A DNA stretch of 64,000 nt from Leclercia adecarboxylata. Its GTDB lineage: Bacteria; Pseudomonadota; Gammaproteobacteria; Enterobacterales; Enterobacteriaceae. This document shows, in pieces, positions 29,490 through 42,318 of the stretch; the stretch's first letter is position 1, and the number at the start of each line of letters is the position of its first letter. The position numbers and the translations under genes were made by a program. Location: positions 1,612,001 through 1,676,000 of the forward strand of contig NZ_CP035382.1 in NCBI RefSeq assembly GCF_006874705.1, read 5' to 3'. Under the pieces are notes generated by a model. The model saw only the letters and a list, made by a program, of their open reading frames with translations. It did not search any database and was not told where the DNA came from.

Positions 29490-29505
29490 CGTGACAGACG
29501 TCACC
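29490..29505. promoter_or_regulatory. CRP-type site proximal to udp
   Basis: CGTGA-N6-TCACC, a two-mismatch match to TGTGA-N6-TCACA, lies about 75 nt before the udp start. It pairs with a second site 52 bp away. Confidence 0.55.
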
Positions 29506-29541
29506 ATGAATAAAATTGATTGCAGTTAATTACCATGAAAT

Positions 29542-29557
29542 AGTGATTAACATCACA
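29542..29557. promoter_or_regulatory. CRP-type site distal to udp
   Basis: AGTGA-N6-TCACA, a near-consensus CRP site in an A/T-rich setting. Two CRP sites about 52 bp apart flanking a CytR region are the known design of the E. coli udp promoter. Confidence 0.75.
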
Positions 29558-29668
29558 TTAACGAGTTATATCGTTATCTGTTGCACAAAAGATAGCCTGT
29601 TTCGGGCACTGTGGATTGTTAACCTGCGGACTATATTTACTTTTGCGCTAATTGGTACGGAGAATGCC

Positions 29669-30475
29669 ATGACTGGAAAATCTGGATTTGCCCCTGCTGC
29701 TGACCTGCAAGCCTCAACCGTTGTCACTACCTCCGACGAGGCGATTACCGCCGGGGAGACCTCGATTCCGACCCAGGGCGATAATATGCCCGCTTACCAT
29801 GCCCGGCCCAAAAATGCGCAAGGGGCATTGCCAATCGTCATCGTGATTCAGGAAATTTTCGGCGTACATGAGCACATTCGCGATCTCTGCCGTCGCCTGG
29901 CGCTGGAAGGCTATCTGGCCGTCGCGCCTGAGCTCTATTTCCGTCAGGGCGACCCGAACGATTACAACGACATTCCCACCCTGTTCAGCAACCTGGTCAC
30001 TAAAGTGCCGGATGCGCAGGTACTGGCGGATCTTGACCACGTCGCCAACTGGGCGGCGCGCAACGGGGGCGATCCCCATCGTCTGCTGGCAACCGGCTTC
30101 TGCTGGGGCGGCCGTATCAGCTGGCTGTATGCCGCGCACAACCCGCAGCTGAAAGCCGCCGTGGCGTGGTATGGCAAGCTGGTGGGCGAAAAGACGCTGA
30201 ATTCACCGAAGCATCCGGTTGATATTGCAACCGATTTGAACGCGCCCGTCCTCGGGTTGTATGGCGCAGAAGATACCGGGATCCCGCTGGATACGGTAGA
30301 GACCATGCGTCATGCCCTGCGTGCGGCAAACGCAACGGCGGAGATTGTGGTTTATCCGGGAGCCGGACACGCTTTTAACGCTGATTATCGCCCGAGCTAT
30401 CACGCGGACTCAGCCAAAGATGGCTGGCAGCGGATGCTGGCCTGGTTCCAACAATATGGTGGTAAAAAAGGTTAA
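29669..30475 (+). CDS. dlhH: Dienelactone hydrolase family protein DlhH (YsgA)
   Basis: 268 residues (E. coli YsgA 271), starting MTGKSGFAPAADL after ACGGAGA; the in-frame ATG at 29516 would run through the udp regulatory region and was rejected. Alpha/beta hydrolase of the dienelactone hydrolase family, with the cysteine nucleophile in TGFCWGGRIS and the His in AGHAFNADYRP. The natural substrate in enterobacteria is not known. It diverges from udp. In E. coli it is followed by metE; here an accessory beta-glucoside operon lies between. Confidence 0.92.
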   Translation: MTGKSGFAPAADLQASTVVTTSDEAITAGETSIPTQGDNMPAYHARPKNAQGALPIVIVIQEIFGVHEHIRDLCRRLALEGYLAVAPELYFRQGDPNDYNDIPTLFSNLVTKVPDAQVLADLDHVANWAARNGGDPHRLLATGFCWGGRISWLYAAHNPQLKAAVAWYGKLVGEKTLNSPKHPVDIATDLNAPVLGLYGAEDTGIPLDTVETMRHALRAANATAEIVVYPGAGHAFNADYRPSYHADSAKDGWQRMLAWFQQYGGKKG

Positions 30476-30551
30476 GCGGCTCACATTTCGCTACGCAAAG
30501 TGACGCGACTGTTTGACTTTTAAACACAATCTGGACGATATAAAAACCACA

Positions 30552-30581
30552 GGCGTGTAACTACGATCCGTAGGCAAGACC
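30552..30581 (+). promoter_or_regulatory. Ribonucleic antiterminator (RAT) for a BglG-type protein
   Basis: GGCGTGTAACTAC, a short loop, then GTAGGCAAGACC resembles the BglG/SacY-family RAT (GGATTGTTACTGn..GCAGGCAAAACC). Its 3' half overlaps the 5' arm of the following terminator, so folding of the RAT would block the terminator. A promoter-like TTGACT is at 30513-30518 with GATATA at 30537-30542. Confidence 0.75.
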
Positions 30582-30632
30582 TGAACCCCCTCTCCGTTTT
30601 CGAGCGGAGAGGGGGTTCAGGTCTTTTTTTTT
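30576..30632 (+). terminator. Leader terminator of the beta-glucoside operon
   Basis: A 20-bp perfect stem (30576-30595 with 30606-30625) is followed by an unbroken run of T residues. It lies 24 nt before the permease start and overlaps the RAT, making a conditional terminator. Confidence 0.95.
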
Positions 30633-30655
30633 GCTCTGGAGACAGGGGCCAGAAC

Positions 30656-33930
<3,275 letters not shown>

Positions 33931-33953
33931 CCGGCCATGCCGCAGGAATAACC

Positions 33954-34790
33954 GTGATAACGATAAAAAAGTCGCTTAATAACAGCATGCTGCTGGTCGA
34001 TAACGACCAGCGGGAGATGATTTTGTTCGGCAAGGGGATCGGCTTTGGGGCGAAACCCGGTACCCATATCGACCTGGCGCAGGTGGAGAAAGTGTTCCTG
34101 CCGCTGAGCGATCTCAAATCCCGCCATTTTTTATCCCTGACGGACACCATTCCTGCGGCGTTCTTCGACATTAGCCATGAAATTCTTATCCTCGCGCGCC
34201 GCCTGTGTGGGGATAAGCTCAATTCCGTATTGCTCTTTACCCTTGCGGAGCATCTGCACTTTGCGGTGGAGCGCAGCCGCAACGGGCAGACGATCCTCAA
34301 TAAGCTGAGCTGGGAAGTGAAGCGTTACTATCCGCAGGAGTACAGTGTCGGTTTGCAGGCACGCGCCCAGGTGAATGAGAAGTTTGACATCGAATTACCT
34401 GAAGAAGAGGCGGTAAATATCGCCTTTCATCTGATCAACGCCAGCAGCCAGGACGACGACAGCACCGCCCACCAGCAGGTTGAGCTGGTCAACCGCATCG
34501 CTGATATCGTGCGCTATAAGCTGGGCAAGAGCATCGATACGCAGTCGGTTAACTATATGCGCTTTATCACCCATCTGCGTTATTTTGCCGAGCGGGTGCT
34601 GGCCGGGAAAATCGCCCTCAGCGAGACCGAGGATTTTTATCAGGAGCTGATGCGCCACCGCCCGGACGCGATGACCGTGGCGTGGGTGATCCGTGATTAT
34701 GTGCAGGATAAATATCAGCTCACCCTGCCGAAAGATGAGCTGACGTGGTTGAGCATCCATATTAGCCGGCTGATGGATGGGCAGGCGTAA
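33954..34790 (+). CDS. BglG-type transcriptional antiterminator
   Basis: 278 residues from a GTG start (VITIKKSLNNSMLLV) behind AGGA; the upstream in-frame ATG at 33885 lies inside the glucosidase gene. The CAT RNA-binding domain covers about 1-55 (KKSLNNSMLLVDNDQREMIL, then GKGIGFG). Two PRD domains follow, with candidate phosphorylatable His residues in LAEHLHFAVERS and EEEAVNIAFHLINA (PRD1), and in FITHLRYFAERV and WLSIHISRL (PRD2). It would bind the RAT at 30552 and allow read-through when beta-glucosides are present. It is the last gene, whereas E. coli bglG is first. Confidence 0.92.
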   Translation: MITIKKSLNNSMLLVDNDQREMILFGKGIGFGAKPGTHIDLAQVEKVFLPLSDLKSRHFLSLTDTIPAAFFDISHEILILARRLCGDKLNSVLLFTLAEHLHFAVERSRNGQTILNKLSWEVKRYYPQEYSVGLQARAQVNEKFDIELPEEEAVNIAFHLINASSQDDDSTAHQQVELVNRIADIVRYKLGKSIDTQSVNYMRFITHLRYFAERVLAGKIALSETEDFYQELMRHRPDAMTVAWVIRDYVQDKYQLTLPKDELTWLSIHISRLMDGQA

Positions 34791-34794
34791 ATCG

Positions 34795-34871
34795 CCCGGT
34801 GGCGGCTGCGCCTTACCGGGCCTACAAATGACACTAAATCGTAGGCCGGGCAAGCGTCAGCGCCGCCCGGC
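34795..34871. repeat. Paired REP units (BIME-like)
   Basis: CCCGGTGGCGGCTGCGCC..TACCGGGCCTAC and the inverted GTAGGCCGGGCAAGCG..GCCGCCCGGC face each other across a 15-nt spacer between the convergent antiterminator and metE genes. They may serve as a transcript 3' end for both. Confidence 0.88.
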
Positions 34872-34886
34872 AATCGTGCGCCGGGG

Positions 34887-37148
34887 CTAACCCTGGCGCA
34901 AATTCTGCGCCGCTTTAACCATGTTCGCCAGCGCGCTACGGGTCTCCGGCCAGCCGCGGGTTTTCAGGCCGCAGTCCGGGTTTACCCACAGGCGCTCTGC
35001 GGGGATACGCTGCGCCGCTTTCTGCAGCAGGGCTTCAATCCACTCCACGCTCGGGACGTTCGGGGAGTGAATGTCGTACACGCCCGGCCCGATCTCGTTC
35101 GGGTAGTCGAACTCTTCGAACGACTCCAGCAGCTCCATGTCTGAGCGCGAGGTCTCGATGGTGATCACGTCAGCATCCAGGGCGGCGATGGAGTCCATGA
35201 TGTCGTTAAACTCGCAGTAACACATATGGGTATGGATCTGGGTGTCATCCTTCGCCACGGCGGCGTTGATACGGAAGGCTTCCACGCCCCACGCCAGGTA
35301 AGCATCCCAGTCGCTGCGACGCAGCGGCAAACCTTCGCGCAGCGCCGGTTCGTCGATCTGGATGATGCCAATGCCCGCCGCTTCCAGATCCGCCACTTCA
35401 TCACGCAGCGCCAGGGCAATCTGTTTGGCGATGGTCTCACGGGTCACGTCTTCGCGCGGGAAGGACCAGCAAAGGATGGTCACCGGACCGGTCAGCATGC
35501 CTTTTACCGGCTTGTCGGTCAGAGACTGAGCATATTTCGCCCACTCCACGGTGATCGCTTCCGGACGGCTGACGTCGCCAATCACTACCGGCGGCTTCAC
35601 GCAGCGGGAGCCGTAGCTCTGCACCCAGCCGTTCTGGGTAAAGACAAACCCATCGAGGTGTTCACCGAAGTACTCCACCATGTCGTTACGCTCGGCTTCA
35701 CCGTGCACCAGCACGTCGAGTCCTAAACGCTCCTGCTCCACAATGGCCTGTTTGATGTGTTCGGCGATGCCGGTGCGGTAGTTACCCGCATCCAGGTTGC
35801 CCTTTTTGAAGTCCAGACGCAGGCCGCGGATCTCGGTGGTCTGCGGGAAGGAACCGATGGTGGTGGTCGGCCAGGCCGGCAGGTTGAAACGGGCACGCTG
35901 GGCTTCGGCACGCACCTCATAGCCATTCTGACGCTGGCTGTCCTGGGCAGTGATGGCCGCCAGACGTTTTTCCACGGCGGCATTGTGCACGCGCGTCGAG
36001 TGACGACGGGCCTGAATCGGCGCGCTCCATTCGGTAATGGCGGCGGTGTCACCCGTATTCAGCGCATCACGCAGCAACGCCAGCTCTTCGCATTTTTGCA
36101 GGGCGAAGGCGAACCAGCTCTTCACTTCCGCATCCAGGCGGGTCTCGACGCTCAGGTCGATTGGGCTGTGCAGCAGTGAACAAGAGGAGGCGACCCATAG
36201 CTCGCGCTTGCCTATAATACCTTTGATTTGGTTATATTTTTCTGTCAGGTCGGCGCGCCAGACGTTACGCCCGTTCACCAGTCCGGCAGAGAGCAGCCAG
36301 TTCGCAGGCAGACGGGTGTGCAGCTCGGCTACCTCATCTTTACCGTGAACCAGGTCTACGTGCAGACCCTGCACCGGCAGCGCGGTGATGGTGTCGAGGT
36401 TCGGCGTCACCCCTTCGAAATAGGTGGTCAGCAGCAGTTTTACCCGGCCCGCGAGCGCGTCGTACGCCGGTTTGAAAGCATTCAGCCATGCCTGCGGCAG
36501 CTCCAGCACCAGCGCCGGTTCGTCGATCTGCACCCACTCAACGCCGCGTTTTGCCAGCTCGCCCAGCACCTGCTGATACACCGGCAGGATGTCGTTCAGC
36601 AGGCTCAGGCGGTCAAACTGCTCGCCCTTCACTTTACCCAGCCACAGATACGTAACCGGGCCCAGCAGGACAGGTTTGACCTTGTGGCCCAGCGCCAGCG
36701 CTTCGTCCACCTCATCCAGCAGCTGGGTCCAGGTCAGTTTGAACTGCTGACCTTTAACGAACTCCGGCACCATGTAGTGATAGTTAGTGTTAAACCATTT
36801 GGTCATTTCCGCTGCCGCCGCGGGCTCGCCGGTCGGTGCGCGGCCACGGCCAATACGGAACAGGGTGTCGATATCCACCGATCCATCGCTGTTCTGATGA
36901 CGAGCCGGCACGTTGCCAAGCAGCAGGCTGGTGGTCAGAACATGGTCGTACCAGGCAAAATCGCCCACCGGGAGCAGATCCACGCCAGCCTGCTTTTGCT
37001 GGTCCCAGTGACGGGCGCGCAGCTCGCGCCCTACCGCCAGCAGTTCTTCACGCGTGGCGTTGCCCGCCCAGTAGCTCTCTTGTGCCTTTTTCAGTTCGCG
37101 ACGAAGGCCGACGCGTGGAAAACCGAGGGTGTGGTTACGAATTGTCAT
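34887..37148 (-). CDS. metE: Cobalamin-independent methionine synthase MetE
   Basis: 753 residues, the E. coli length. Zinc enzyme that transfers the methyl group of 5-methyltetrahydropteroyl-triglutamate to homocysteine. Zinc ligands are visible in HTHMCYCEF (His and Cys near 641 and 643) and [11 protein letters not shown] (Cys726). The N-terminal barrel starts [20 protein letters not shown], which carries the folate-binding region. It diverges from metR across 117 bp containing MetJ boxes and a MetR site. REP units lie just after the stop. No defects seen. Confidence 0.97.
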   Translation of the reverse strand: MTIRNHTLGFPRVGLRRELKKAQESYWAGNATREELLAVGRELRARHWDQQKQAGVDLLPVGDFAWYDHVLTTSLLLGNVPARHQNSDGSVDIDTLFRIGRGRAPTGEPAAAAEMTKWFNTNYHYMVPEFVKGQQFKLTWTQLLDEVDEALALGHKVKPVLLGPVTYLWLGKVKGEQFDRLSLLNDILPVYQQVLGELAKRGVEWVQIDEPALVLELPQAWLNAFKPAYDALAGRVKLLLTTYFEGVTPNLDTITALPVQGLHVDLVHGKDEVAELHTRLPANWLLSAGLVNGRNVWRADLTEKYNQIKGIIGKRELWVASSCSLLHSPIDLSVETRLDAEVKSWFAFALQKCEELALLRDALNTGDTAAITEWSAPIQARRHSTRVHNAAVEKRLAAITAQDSQRQNGYEVRAEAQRARFNLPAWPTTTIGSFPQTTEIRGLRLDFKKGNLDAGNYRTGIAEHIKQAIVEQERLGLDVLVHGEAERNDMVEYFGEHLDGFVFTQNGWVQSYGSRCVKPPVVIGDVSRPEAITVEWAKYAQSLTDKPVKGMLTGPVTILCWSFPREDVTRETIAKQIALALRDEVADLEAAGIGIIQIDEPALREGLPLRRSDWDAYLAWGVEAFRINAAVAKDDTQIHTHMCYCEFNDIMDSIAALDADVITIETSRSDMELLESFEEFDYPNEIGPGVYDIHSPNVPSVEWIEALLQKAAQRIPAERLWVNPDCGLKTRGWPETRSALANMVKAAQNLRQG

Positions 37149-37178
37149 GGTATGCCCCTTATGGAATTTTCAGGATTT

Positions 37179-37202
37179 AGACGTCCAGATGTTTACACTT
37201 CC
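37179..37202. promoter_or_regulatory. MetJ operator (three tandem met boxes)
   Basis: Three adjacent 8-mers, AGACGTCC, AGATGTTT and ACACTTCC, match the met box AGACGTCT at 7, 6 and 5 of 8 positions. They lie between the divergent metE and metR genes, where MetJ represses both in E. coli. Confidence 0.8.
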
Positions 37203-37253
37203 ATATTGTAAAGGTACTGTATATTCCTCAAGCGCAAATTGCTCATGGCGAAG

Positions 37254-37266
37254 TGAAGGACTTTCA
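37254..37266. promoter_or_regulatory. MetR-type site overlapping the metR start
   Basis: TGAA-GGACT-TTCA fits the MetR consensus TGAA-N5-TTCA perfectly. Its last base is the A of the metR ATG. Confidence 0.6.
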
Positions 37267-38219
37267 TGATCGAGATAAAACACCTGAAAACGCTCCAGGC
37301 GTTGCGGAACTGCGGTTCTCTCGCGGCGGCGGCGGCCACGCTGCACCAGACGCAGTCCGCCCTTTCCCACCAGTTCAGCGATCTGGAACAACGCCTTGGC
37401 TTCCGTCTGTTCGTGCGTAAAAGTCAGCCGCTGCGCTTTACGCCGCAGGGCGAGATCCTGCTACAGCTGGCCAATCAGGTGCTGCCGCAGATCGCCAGCG
37501 CGCTGCAGGCCTGTCATGAGCCGGAGCAGACCAGGCTGCGCATCGCCATCGAGTGTCACAGCTGTATTCAGTGGCTGACCCCCGCGCTTGAGAACTTCCG
37601 CCAGAGGTGGCCGCAGGTGGAGATGGACTTTAAATCCGGCGTGACCTTTGATCCGCAGCCCTCCCTGGTGCAGGGCGAGCTGGATCTGGTGATGACCTCG
37701 GACATTCTGCCGCGCAGCGGCCTGCACTATTCGCCCATGTTTGATTTTGAAGTGCGTCTGGTGCTGGCCCCGGACCATCCTCTGGCCGCCAGAGCGCGCA
37801 TCACGCCGGAAGATCTGGCGACGGAAACGCTGCTGATCTACCCGGTTCAGCGCAGTCGTCTGGATATCTGGCGTCACTTTCTGCAGCCGGCGGGCATCAG
37901 CCCGCAGCTGAAAAGCGTGGATAACACCCTGCTGTTGATTCAGATGGTGGCGGCCAGAATGGGCATCGCGGCGCTGCCGCACTGGGTGGTGGAGAGTTTT
38001 GAACGCCAGGGTCTGGTGGTGACCAAAACCCTGGGCGAGGGATTGTGGAGCCGGTTGTACGCCGCCGTGCGCGATGGCGAGCAGCGTCAACCGGTTACCG
38101 AGGCCTTTATTCGCTCAGCGCGGAACCATGCTTGCGACCATCTACCGTTTGTCCGGAGCGCGGAGCGACCCAACGGCGATGTACCCACAGTGAAGCCAGG
38201 ATCACCGTCCCCCCAATAA
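37266..38219 (+). CDS. metR: LysR-type regulator MetR
   Basis: 317 residues, the E. coli length. Homocysteine-responsive activator of metE, metH and other methionine genes, and autoregulator. The N-terminal winged helix (about 1-60) carries [19 protein letters not shown]. The effector-binding domain covers about 90-300. It starts with ATG within a MetR site. The last 113 bp overlap the convergent yigM gene. The C-terminal tail ends VKPGSPSPQ, close to the E. coli tail, so the overlap is a real shared feature and not a lost stop. Confidence 0.96.
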   Translation: MIEIKHLKTLQALRNCGSLAAAAATLHQTQSALSHQFSDLEQRLGFRLFVRKSQPLRFTPQGEILLQLANQVLPQIASALQACHEPEQTRLRIAIECHSCIQWLTPALENFRQRWPQVEMDFKSGVTFDPQPSLVQGELDLVMTSDILPRSGLHYSPMFDFEVRLVLAPDHPLAARARITPEDLATETLLIYPVQRSRLDIWRHFLQPAGISPQLKSVDNTLLLIQMVAARMGIAALPHWVVESFERQGLVVTKTLGEGLWSRLYAAVRDGEQRQPVTEAFIRSARNHACDHLPFVRSAERPNGDVPTVKPGSPSPQ

Positions 38220-39006
38220 TGAAGCTCGGCCAGTGCGGTTGTTCCTGCCAGATGGCGAGGTTCACCAGCAGGCCCGCAGGGACGTGGACGTTGTTCATGA
38301 TCCCCAGCGTCCCGGCGTCCACCTGCGTGGCGCCGTAGTTCCACATGAAGTAACCCAGCCCGGATGCCACCACCCCCAGCCAGATCAGCACGCTCCACTG
38401 CAGCGTGGTGGTCGGCAGCTTCTGCGGATTACCCAGCATGAACCACGCCGCCACCGCTACTATCGCTGCCCCCATATAGAACCAGGCAAAAGCGTTGTGC
38501 TGCGGCATTGGCCGGGTCTCCATCAGGCGTTTATAGCCCACCATGCCAATCGCAAAGCTGATGTTGGCGAGCTGGACGAACATCAGTCCGGTCCAGAAAT
38601 GATCGCTCACTTTGTCATAGCGAATGATCGCCGCACCCACTACCGCCAGCGCCGCGCTCAGCAGGTAGCCCCAGCGCAGCCGGCGCTTGCTCAGGAGATC
38701 GTAAATCAGGGTGATATAGAGCGGCGTCAGCACGGTAAACAGCAGGAATTCCGATACCGACAGATAAACGTAAGCCCGGAAGCTGAACAGATACATGATG
38801 CCAAGCTGCATCGCGCCCACCAGCATATAGAGCAGGATAGTTTTCAGCGTTTGCCCGCGCGTACGCAGGAACGGCAGGAACACCAGCGCCGCCAGCCCGA
38901 CGCGCATCAGCACCGAGAAGTAGCTGTCGACATGTCCGGCAAGATATTCACCGATCAGGCTAAAGGAGAAGGCCCACAGGATAGTGGTGATGATGAGTAG
39001 CGCCAC
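38107..39006 (-). CDS. yigM: EamA-family carboxylate/amino acid/amine transporter YigM (biotin transporter)
   Basis: 299 residues, the E. coli length. Ten hydrophobic helices in two EamA repeats (about 5-135 and 145-275). E. coli YigM has been shown to be a high-affinity biotin importer, also called BioP. It starts [17 protein letters not shown] and ends SALSE as in E. coli. Its 3' end overlaps metR by 113 bp in opposite direction. birA, the biotin sensor and ligase, is also in this window, but 33 kb away. Confidence 0.93.
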   Translation of the reverse strand: MALLIITTILWAFSFSLIGEYLAGHVDSYFSVLMRVGLAALVFLPFLRTRGQTLKTILLYMLVGAMQLGIMYLFSFRAYVYLSVSEFLLFTVLTPLYITLIYDLLSKRRLRWGYLLSAALAVVGAAIIRYDKVSDHFWTGLMFVQLANISFAIGMVGYKRLMETRPMPQHNAFAWFYMGAAIVAVAAWFMLGNPQKLPTTTLQWSVLIWLGVVASGLGYFMWNYGATQVDAGTLGIMNNVHVPAGLLVNLAIWQEQPHWPSFIIGGTVILASLWVHRRWVAPRSGQTVDGRKHGSALSE

Positions 39007-39088
39007 AATGCTTGTCTCTCTGGAAGATGGACAGGCATTGTAGCGAACTCTTTGGTTGACAGCTGAACGTTAAACAACCAAATGAAGA

Positions 39089-39889
39089 TTATTCAAGGAA
39101 CAGCTTACGCAGGTATTTTGGCACCGCGTTGTCACCGTTGGTGCCGATCACTTCCAGCTCCGGGTGCAGGTCTTTCAGGCGCTGGTGGGCGTTTTCCATG
39201 ATGCAGCCTTTCCCCGCCATGGAGAGCATTTCAGCGTCGTTCATACCGTCGCCAAAGGCAATGCAGTCCTGCAGATCAAAGCCCAGACGTTTGGCAACCG
39301 CTTCCAGAGCATGACCCTTGGAGACGCCGCCCGCCATTACTTCCAGACAGGTAAGCGTGGAGAAGCTGACGTTAACCCGATCGCCCCAGCGGGCGTTGAT
39401 CGCCTGCTCCAGCGGCAGCAGCGCTTCGTGGCTGTCGGTGGTGAAGAATACCTTGCTGATGCCTTCCGGCTCCAGCAGGCCCGGTTCATACAGCGAATAG
39501 TTGAAGACCGCCTCTTTGAAGAAACGCATCTCGTCCGGGCGGTGACGGTTCATAAACCACTCATCATCGCGATAGACGTTGGTGATGATATCGGGGTTGT
39601 TATGCATGATCCCGAACAGATCGGTGGCGATGTCGCGATCGAGGTTATGGGTGAAGATCAGATTCCCGTCCAGATCGTGCACGCGGGCACCGTTGGAGGT
39701 GATCATGTAGGACTTGATCTCCAGATTATCGCGGATCTGCCCCACATCAACGTGGTGGCGGCCGGTGGCGAAGACGAAATTCACGCCACGGGCAGTCAGG
39801 AGTTTTAAGGTCTCTTTCGCGTAAGGCGATAAAGTGTGGTCGGGAGAGAGCAGCGTGCCATCTAAATCAGACGCGACAACCTGGTACAT
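39089..39889 (-). CDS. yigL: Sugar/pyridoxal phosphate phosphatase YigL
   Basis: 266 residues starting MYQVVASDLDGTLLSPDH, the E. coli start and length; the frame is open to 39994, but that extension overlaps pldB. HAD superfamily, Cof-type. Motif I DLDGT is at 8-12, and motif IV FGDGMNDAEML is near 210-220. E. coli YigL dephosphorylates pyridoxal phosphate and sugar phosphates, and in Salmonella and E. coli it is raised by SgrS during glucose-phosphate stress. It lies 25 nt after pldB on the same strand, which allows the known pldB-yigL dicistron. Confidence 0.95.
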   Translation of the reverse strand: MYQVVASDLDGTLLSPDHTLSPYAKETLKLLTARGVNFVFATGRHHVDVGQIRDNLEIKSYMITSNGARVHDLDGNLIFTHNLDRDIATDLFGIMHNNPDIITNVYRDDEWFMNRHRPDEMRFFKEAVFNYSLYEPGLLEPEGISKVFFTTDSHEALLPLEQAINARWGDRVNVSFSTLTCLEVMAGGVSKGHALEAVAKRLGFDLQDCIAFGDGMNDAEMLSMAGKGCIMENAHQRLKDLHPELEVIGTNGDNAVPKYLRKLFLE

Positions 39890-39914
39890 AGAAAAATTTA
39901 ACCTCTGGTGAATA

Positions 39915-40910
39915 TCAGTTATGCCTGCCGAAAAAGTCGACGATGGCGTTGAGTGCGACTGAGCGCATGGCGTCCTTTTCAAAAAGGATCTCATGGTACG
40001 CGCCGTTTATGACCAGCGGTTTACCCCCTTCGCAAGGGTGACCGGCTGCGGCTCGCAGTTCACAGAAGCGGTCGTGCATGCGGTTATCCACTACCCGCTC
40101 CTCTTCTGCCTGAAGGATAATTGTGGGGGTATCGTCCTGGCCGGCGCCCGCCATCGCCTCCTCACCTGCCAGAATGCCTTCGCGCACCCAGTGGTAAGTG
40201 GGACCACCGACGCGTAAACGCGGTTCATCCGCATAAAAGCGCAGGTTGCGGCGATAACGCTGCCGACTGTGGGTTAACACGTTAATGGCAAAAGGCAGTG
40301 CGCGCCAGCGCCCGGTGCCGATGGCGTAGCCTTCACGAATGCGCTGATGGCCCTCAGCCCAGTCGAGGATATGGCGTACCATCCAGTCCGGAAAACGCAT
40401 GACGATGCCAAACATCGGGGCGCTCAGGGCAATGGCATCACACTGATGCTGCGGGTGGCGCTGTAAAAACAGCGTGGCGATCGCGCCGCCCATCGAATGC
40501 GCCAGAATAAACCGTTTTCGCCATCGGCCGGGCTGCACTTCCTGCTGCCAGAAGGCGGCAAAATCATCGACGTAATCGCTGAACTGACTTACATGGCCGC
40601 GGTGCGTGTCGGACAGCATTCGCCCGGAGCGCCCCTGACCACGGTGGTCGATAATCAGCACGTCATAACCCAGCCGGAAGAGATCGTATGCCAGCTCGGC
40701 ATACTTGACGTAACTTTCGATCCGTCCGGGACAAATTATTATCACCGAATCATGGGTTTCGGCCTGAAAACGAACAAAGCGCACAGGAACATCATCGACG
40801 CCTGTAAACCCGCCCTCTTCGCGCTGGCGCCAGAAATCGGTCAACGGCCCCATAGAGAAAGCGGCGAAAGCCTTTTCTCGCGTTTCCCAGTCCTTATTCT
40901 GCTGAAACAT
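39915..40910 (-). CDS. pldB: Lysophospholipase L2 PldB
   Basis: 331 residues starting MFQQNKDWETREKAFAAF, the E. coli start (340 residues there, with a longer tail). Alpha/beta hydrolase on the inner-membrane side that hydrolyses 2-acyl lysophospholipids and transfers acyl groups. The nucleophile Ser lies in the elbow LAHSMGGAIATLF. Later catalytic Asp and His candidates are in QAEEERVVDNRMH and GAYHEILFE. It is upstream of yigL on one strand and divergent from rhtB. The C-terminus stops at VDFFGRHN, about nine residues shorter than E. coli. Confidence 0.94.
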   Translation of the reverse strand: MFQQNKDWETREKAFAAFSMGPLTDFWRQREEGGFTGVDDVPVRFVRFQAETHDSVIIICPGRIESYVKYAELAYDLFRLGYDVLIIDHRGQGRSGRMLSDTHRGHVSQFSDYVDDFAAFWQQEVQPGRWRKRFILAHSMGGAIATLFLQRHPQHQCDAIALSAPMFGIVMRFPDWMVRHILDWAEGHQRIREGYAIGTGRWRALPFAINVLTHSRQRYRRNLRFYADEPRLRVGGPTYHWVREGILAGEEAMAGAGQDDTPTIILQAEEERVVDNRMHDRFCELRAAAGHPCEGGKPLVINGAYHEILFEKDAMRSVALNAIVDFFGRHN

Positions 40911-41019
40911 CGGGTTTACACCCCTGTAAGCCAAGGAATATCGTTTTTTCGTGACAGGTCGTAAAATGACGCAACATTAGCGTATTGTGGCATAAAAATA
41001 GACGATTCGGGAGCTTCAA

Positions 41020-41640
41020 ATGACCTTCGAGTGGTGGTTCGCCTACCTGCTGACATCCATCATCCTCAGCCTTTCACCGGGTTCCGGGGCCATCAATACC
41101 ATGACCACCGCCATGAACCATGGCTATCGCGGAGCGGCGGCGTCGATTGCCGGATTGCAGACCGGGCTGGGGATTCACATCGTGCTGGTCGGCATAGGGC
41201 TCGGCACTCTGTTCTCCCGCTCGGTACTGGCTTTCGAAGTGCTGAAGTGGGCCGGCGCGGCCTACCTTATCTGGCTGGGGATCCAGCAGTGGCGCGCCGC
41301 GGGTGCCCTGGATCTGAATACGCTCGCCCAGACCCAGAGCCGGGGCCGCCTGTTTAAACGCGCGGTGTTTGTGAACCTGACCAACCCGAAAAGCATCGTC
41401 TTTCTAGCCGCCCTGTTTCCGCAGTTTATCGTGCCGCATCAGCCCCAGATCATGCAGTACGTGGTGCTCGGCGTGACCACCATTGTGGTCGATATTATTG
41501 TGATGATTGGCTATGCGACGCTGGCAACGCGGATTGCGACATGGATTAAAGGGCCTCGTCAGATGAAGGCCCTGAATAAAGTGTTTGGTTCGCTGTTTAT
41601 GCTGGTGGGCGCGCTGCTGGCGTCAGCACGACACGCTTAA
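41020..41640 (+). CDS. rhtB: Homoserine/homoserine lactone exporter RhtB
   Basis: 206 residues. LysE-superfamily inner-membrane exporter of homoserine, homoserine lactone and related amino acids. Family signature [20 protein letters not shown] is near 18-37, and six hydrophobic helices are visible. Nearly identical to E. coli RhtB over its length (ends [10 protein letters not shown]). It diverges from pldB and converges on rhtC with a 4-nt overlap of the stop codons. In E. coli rhtB and rhtC lie side by side in the same opposed arrangement. Confidence 0.96.
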   Translation: MTFEWWFAYLLTSIILSLSPGSGAINTMTTAMNHGYRGAAASIAGLQTGLGIHIVLVGIGLGTLFSRSVLAFEVLKWAGAAYLIWLGIQQWRAAGALDLNTLAQTQSRGRLFKRAVFVNLTNPKSIVFLAALFPQFIVPHQPQIMQYVVLGVTTIVVDIIVMIGYATLATRIATWIKGPRQMKALNKVFGSLFMLVGALLASARHA

Positions 41641-42257
41641 CGCGACAGGATCAGATGAATGCCGAAGCCGGCGAATAACGCGCCGGCAACGCCGTCAATC
41701 CACTTCGCCAGGCGTTGATATCCGCGGCGCATCGAGGGCAGAGCAAACAGGCTCGCAACGATTGTGAACCAGGCGAAGGTCTCCAGCACGATCAGCAGGA
41801 AAATGCCCCAGCGCGCACCGGCCCCGACGTCTTCACCCACGAACAGTGAAAATACCGAGCCAAAATAGATGATTGCTTTTGGATTGGCGAGGTTGGTCAG
41901 CAGCCCTTTCACAAAGCTGCGCCCGCTGGCCGCCAGCTCCATTTTTGGCTCCGGTGCATCGCTGTCCTCTTTCTTAAACGCCCCACGCAGCATCTGATAG
42001 CCCATCCAGCACAGATACAGACCGCCGCCGACCATAATGATGTTGTGCAGCCACGCCATTTTTTCGAGGATCAGGTTCAGGCCCAGCAGCGCCACGGCAG
42101 CCCAGACCATGACGCCAAGGGTAATACCCAGCACGCCCATCATCGCCTCTTTGCGGGAGCGGCTCACCGCCGTCTGTGAGACGAAGAAAAAGTCAGGGCC
42201 AGGGCTCATCAGCGCCACAATATGCACCAGCGCCACGGTCAGAAACAGGGTTAACAT
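41637..42257 (-). CDS. rhtC: Threonine exporter RhtC
   Basis: 206 residues, the E. coli length. LysE-superfamily inner-membrane exporter of threonine and some homoserine. Signature segment [20 protein letters not shown] near 17-36, then six helices. It starts [15 protein letters not shown]. Its stop codon overlaps that of rhtB, and its start lies about 60 nt after recQ, which runs on the same strand. It is a paralogue of rhtB in the same locus; the two proteins are clearly diverged. Confidence 0.95.
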   Translation of the reverse strand: MLTLFLTVALVHIVALMSPGPDFFFVSQTAVSRSRKEAMMGVLGITLGVMVWAAVALLGLNLILEKMAWLHNIIMVGGGLYLCWMGYQMLRGAFKKEDSDAPEPKMELAASGRSFVKGLLTNLANPKAIIYFGSVFSLFVGEDVGAGARWGIFLLIVLETFAWFTIVASLFALPSMRRGYQRLAKWIDGVAGALFAGFGIHLILSR

Positions 42258-42318
42258 AATTAACTCGCGGGGAAATAGTTCAGGGAGTCATCATCCTGGC
42301 ACTTTTTTGCCGGACTGA

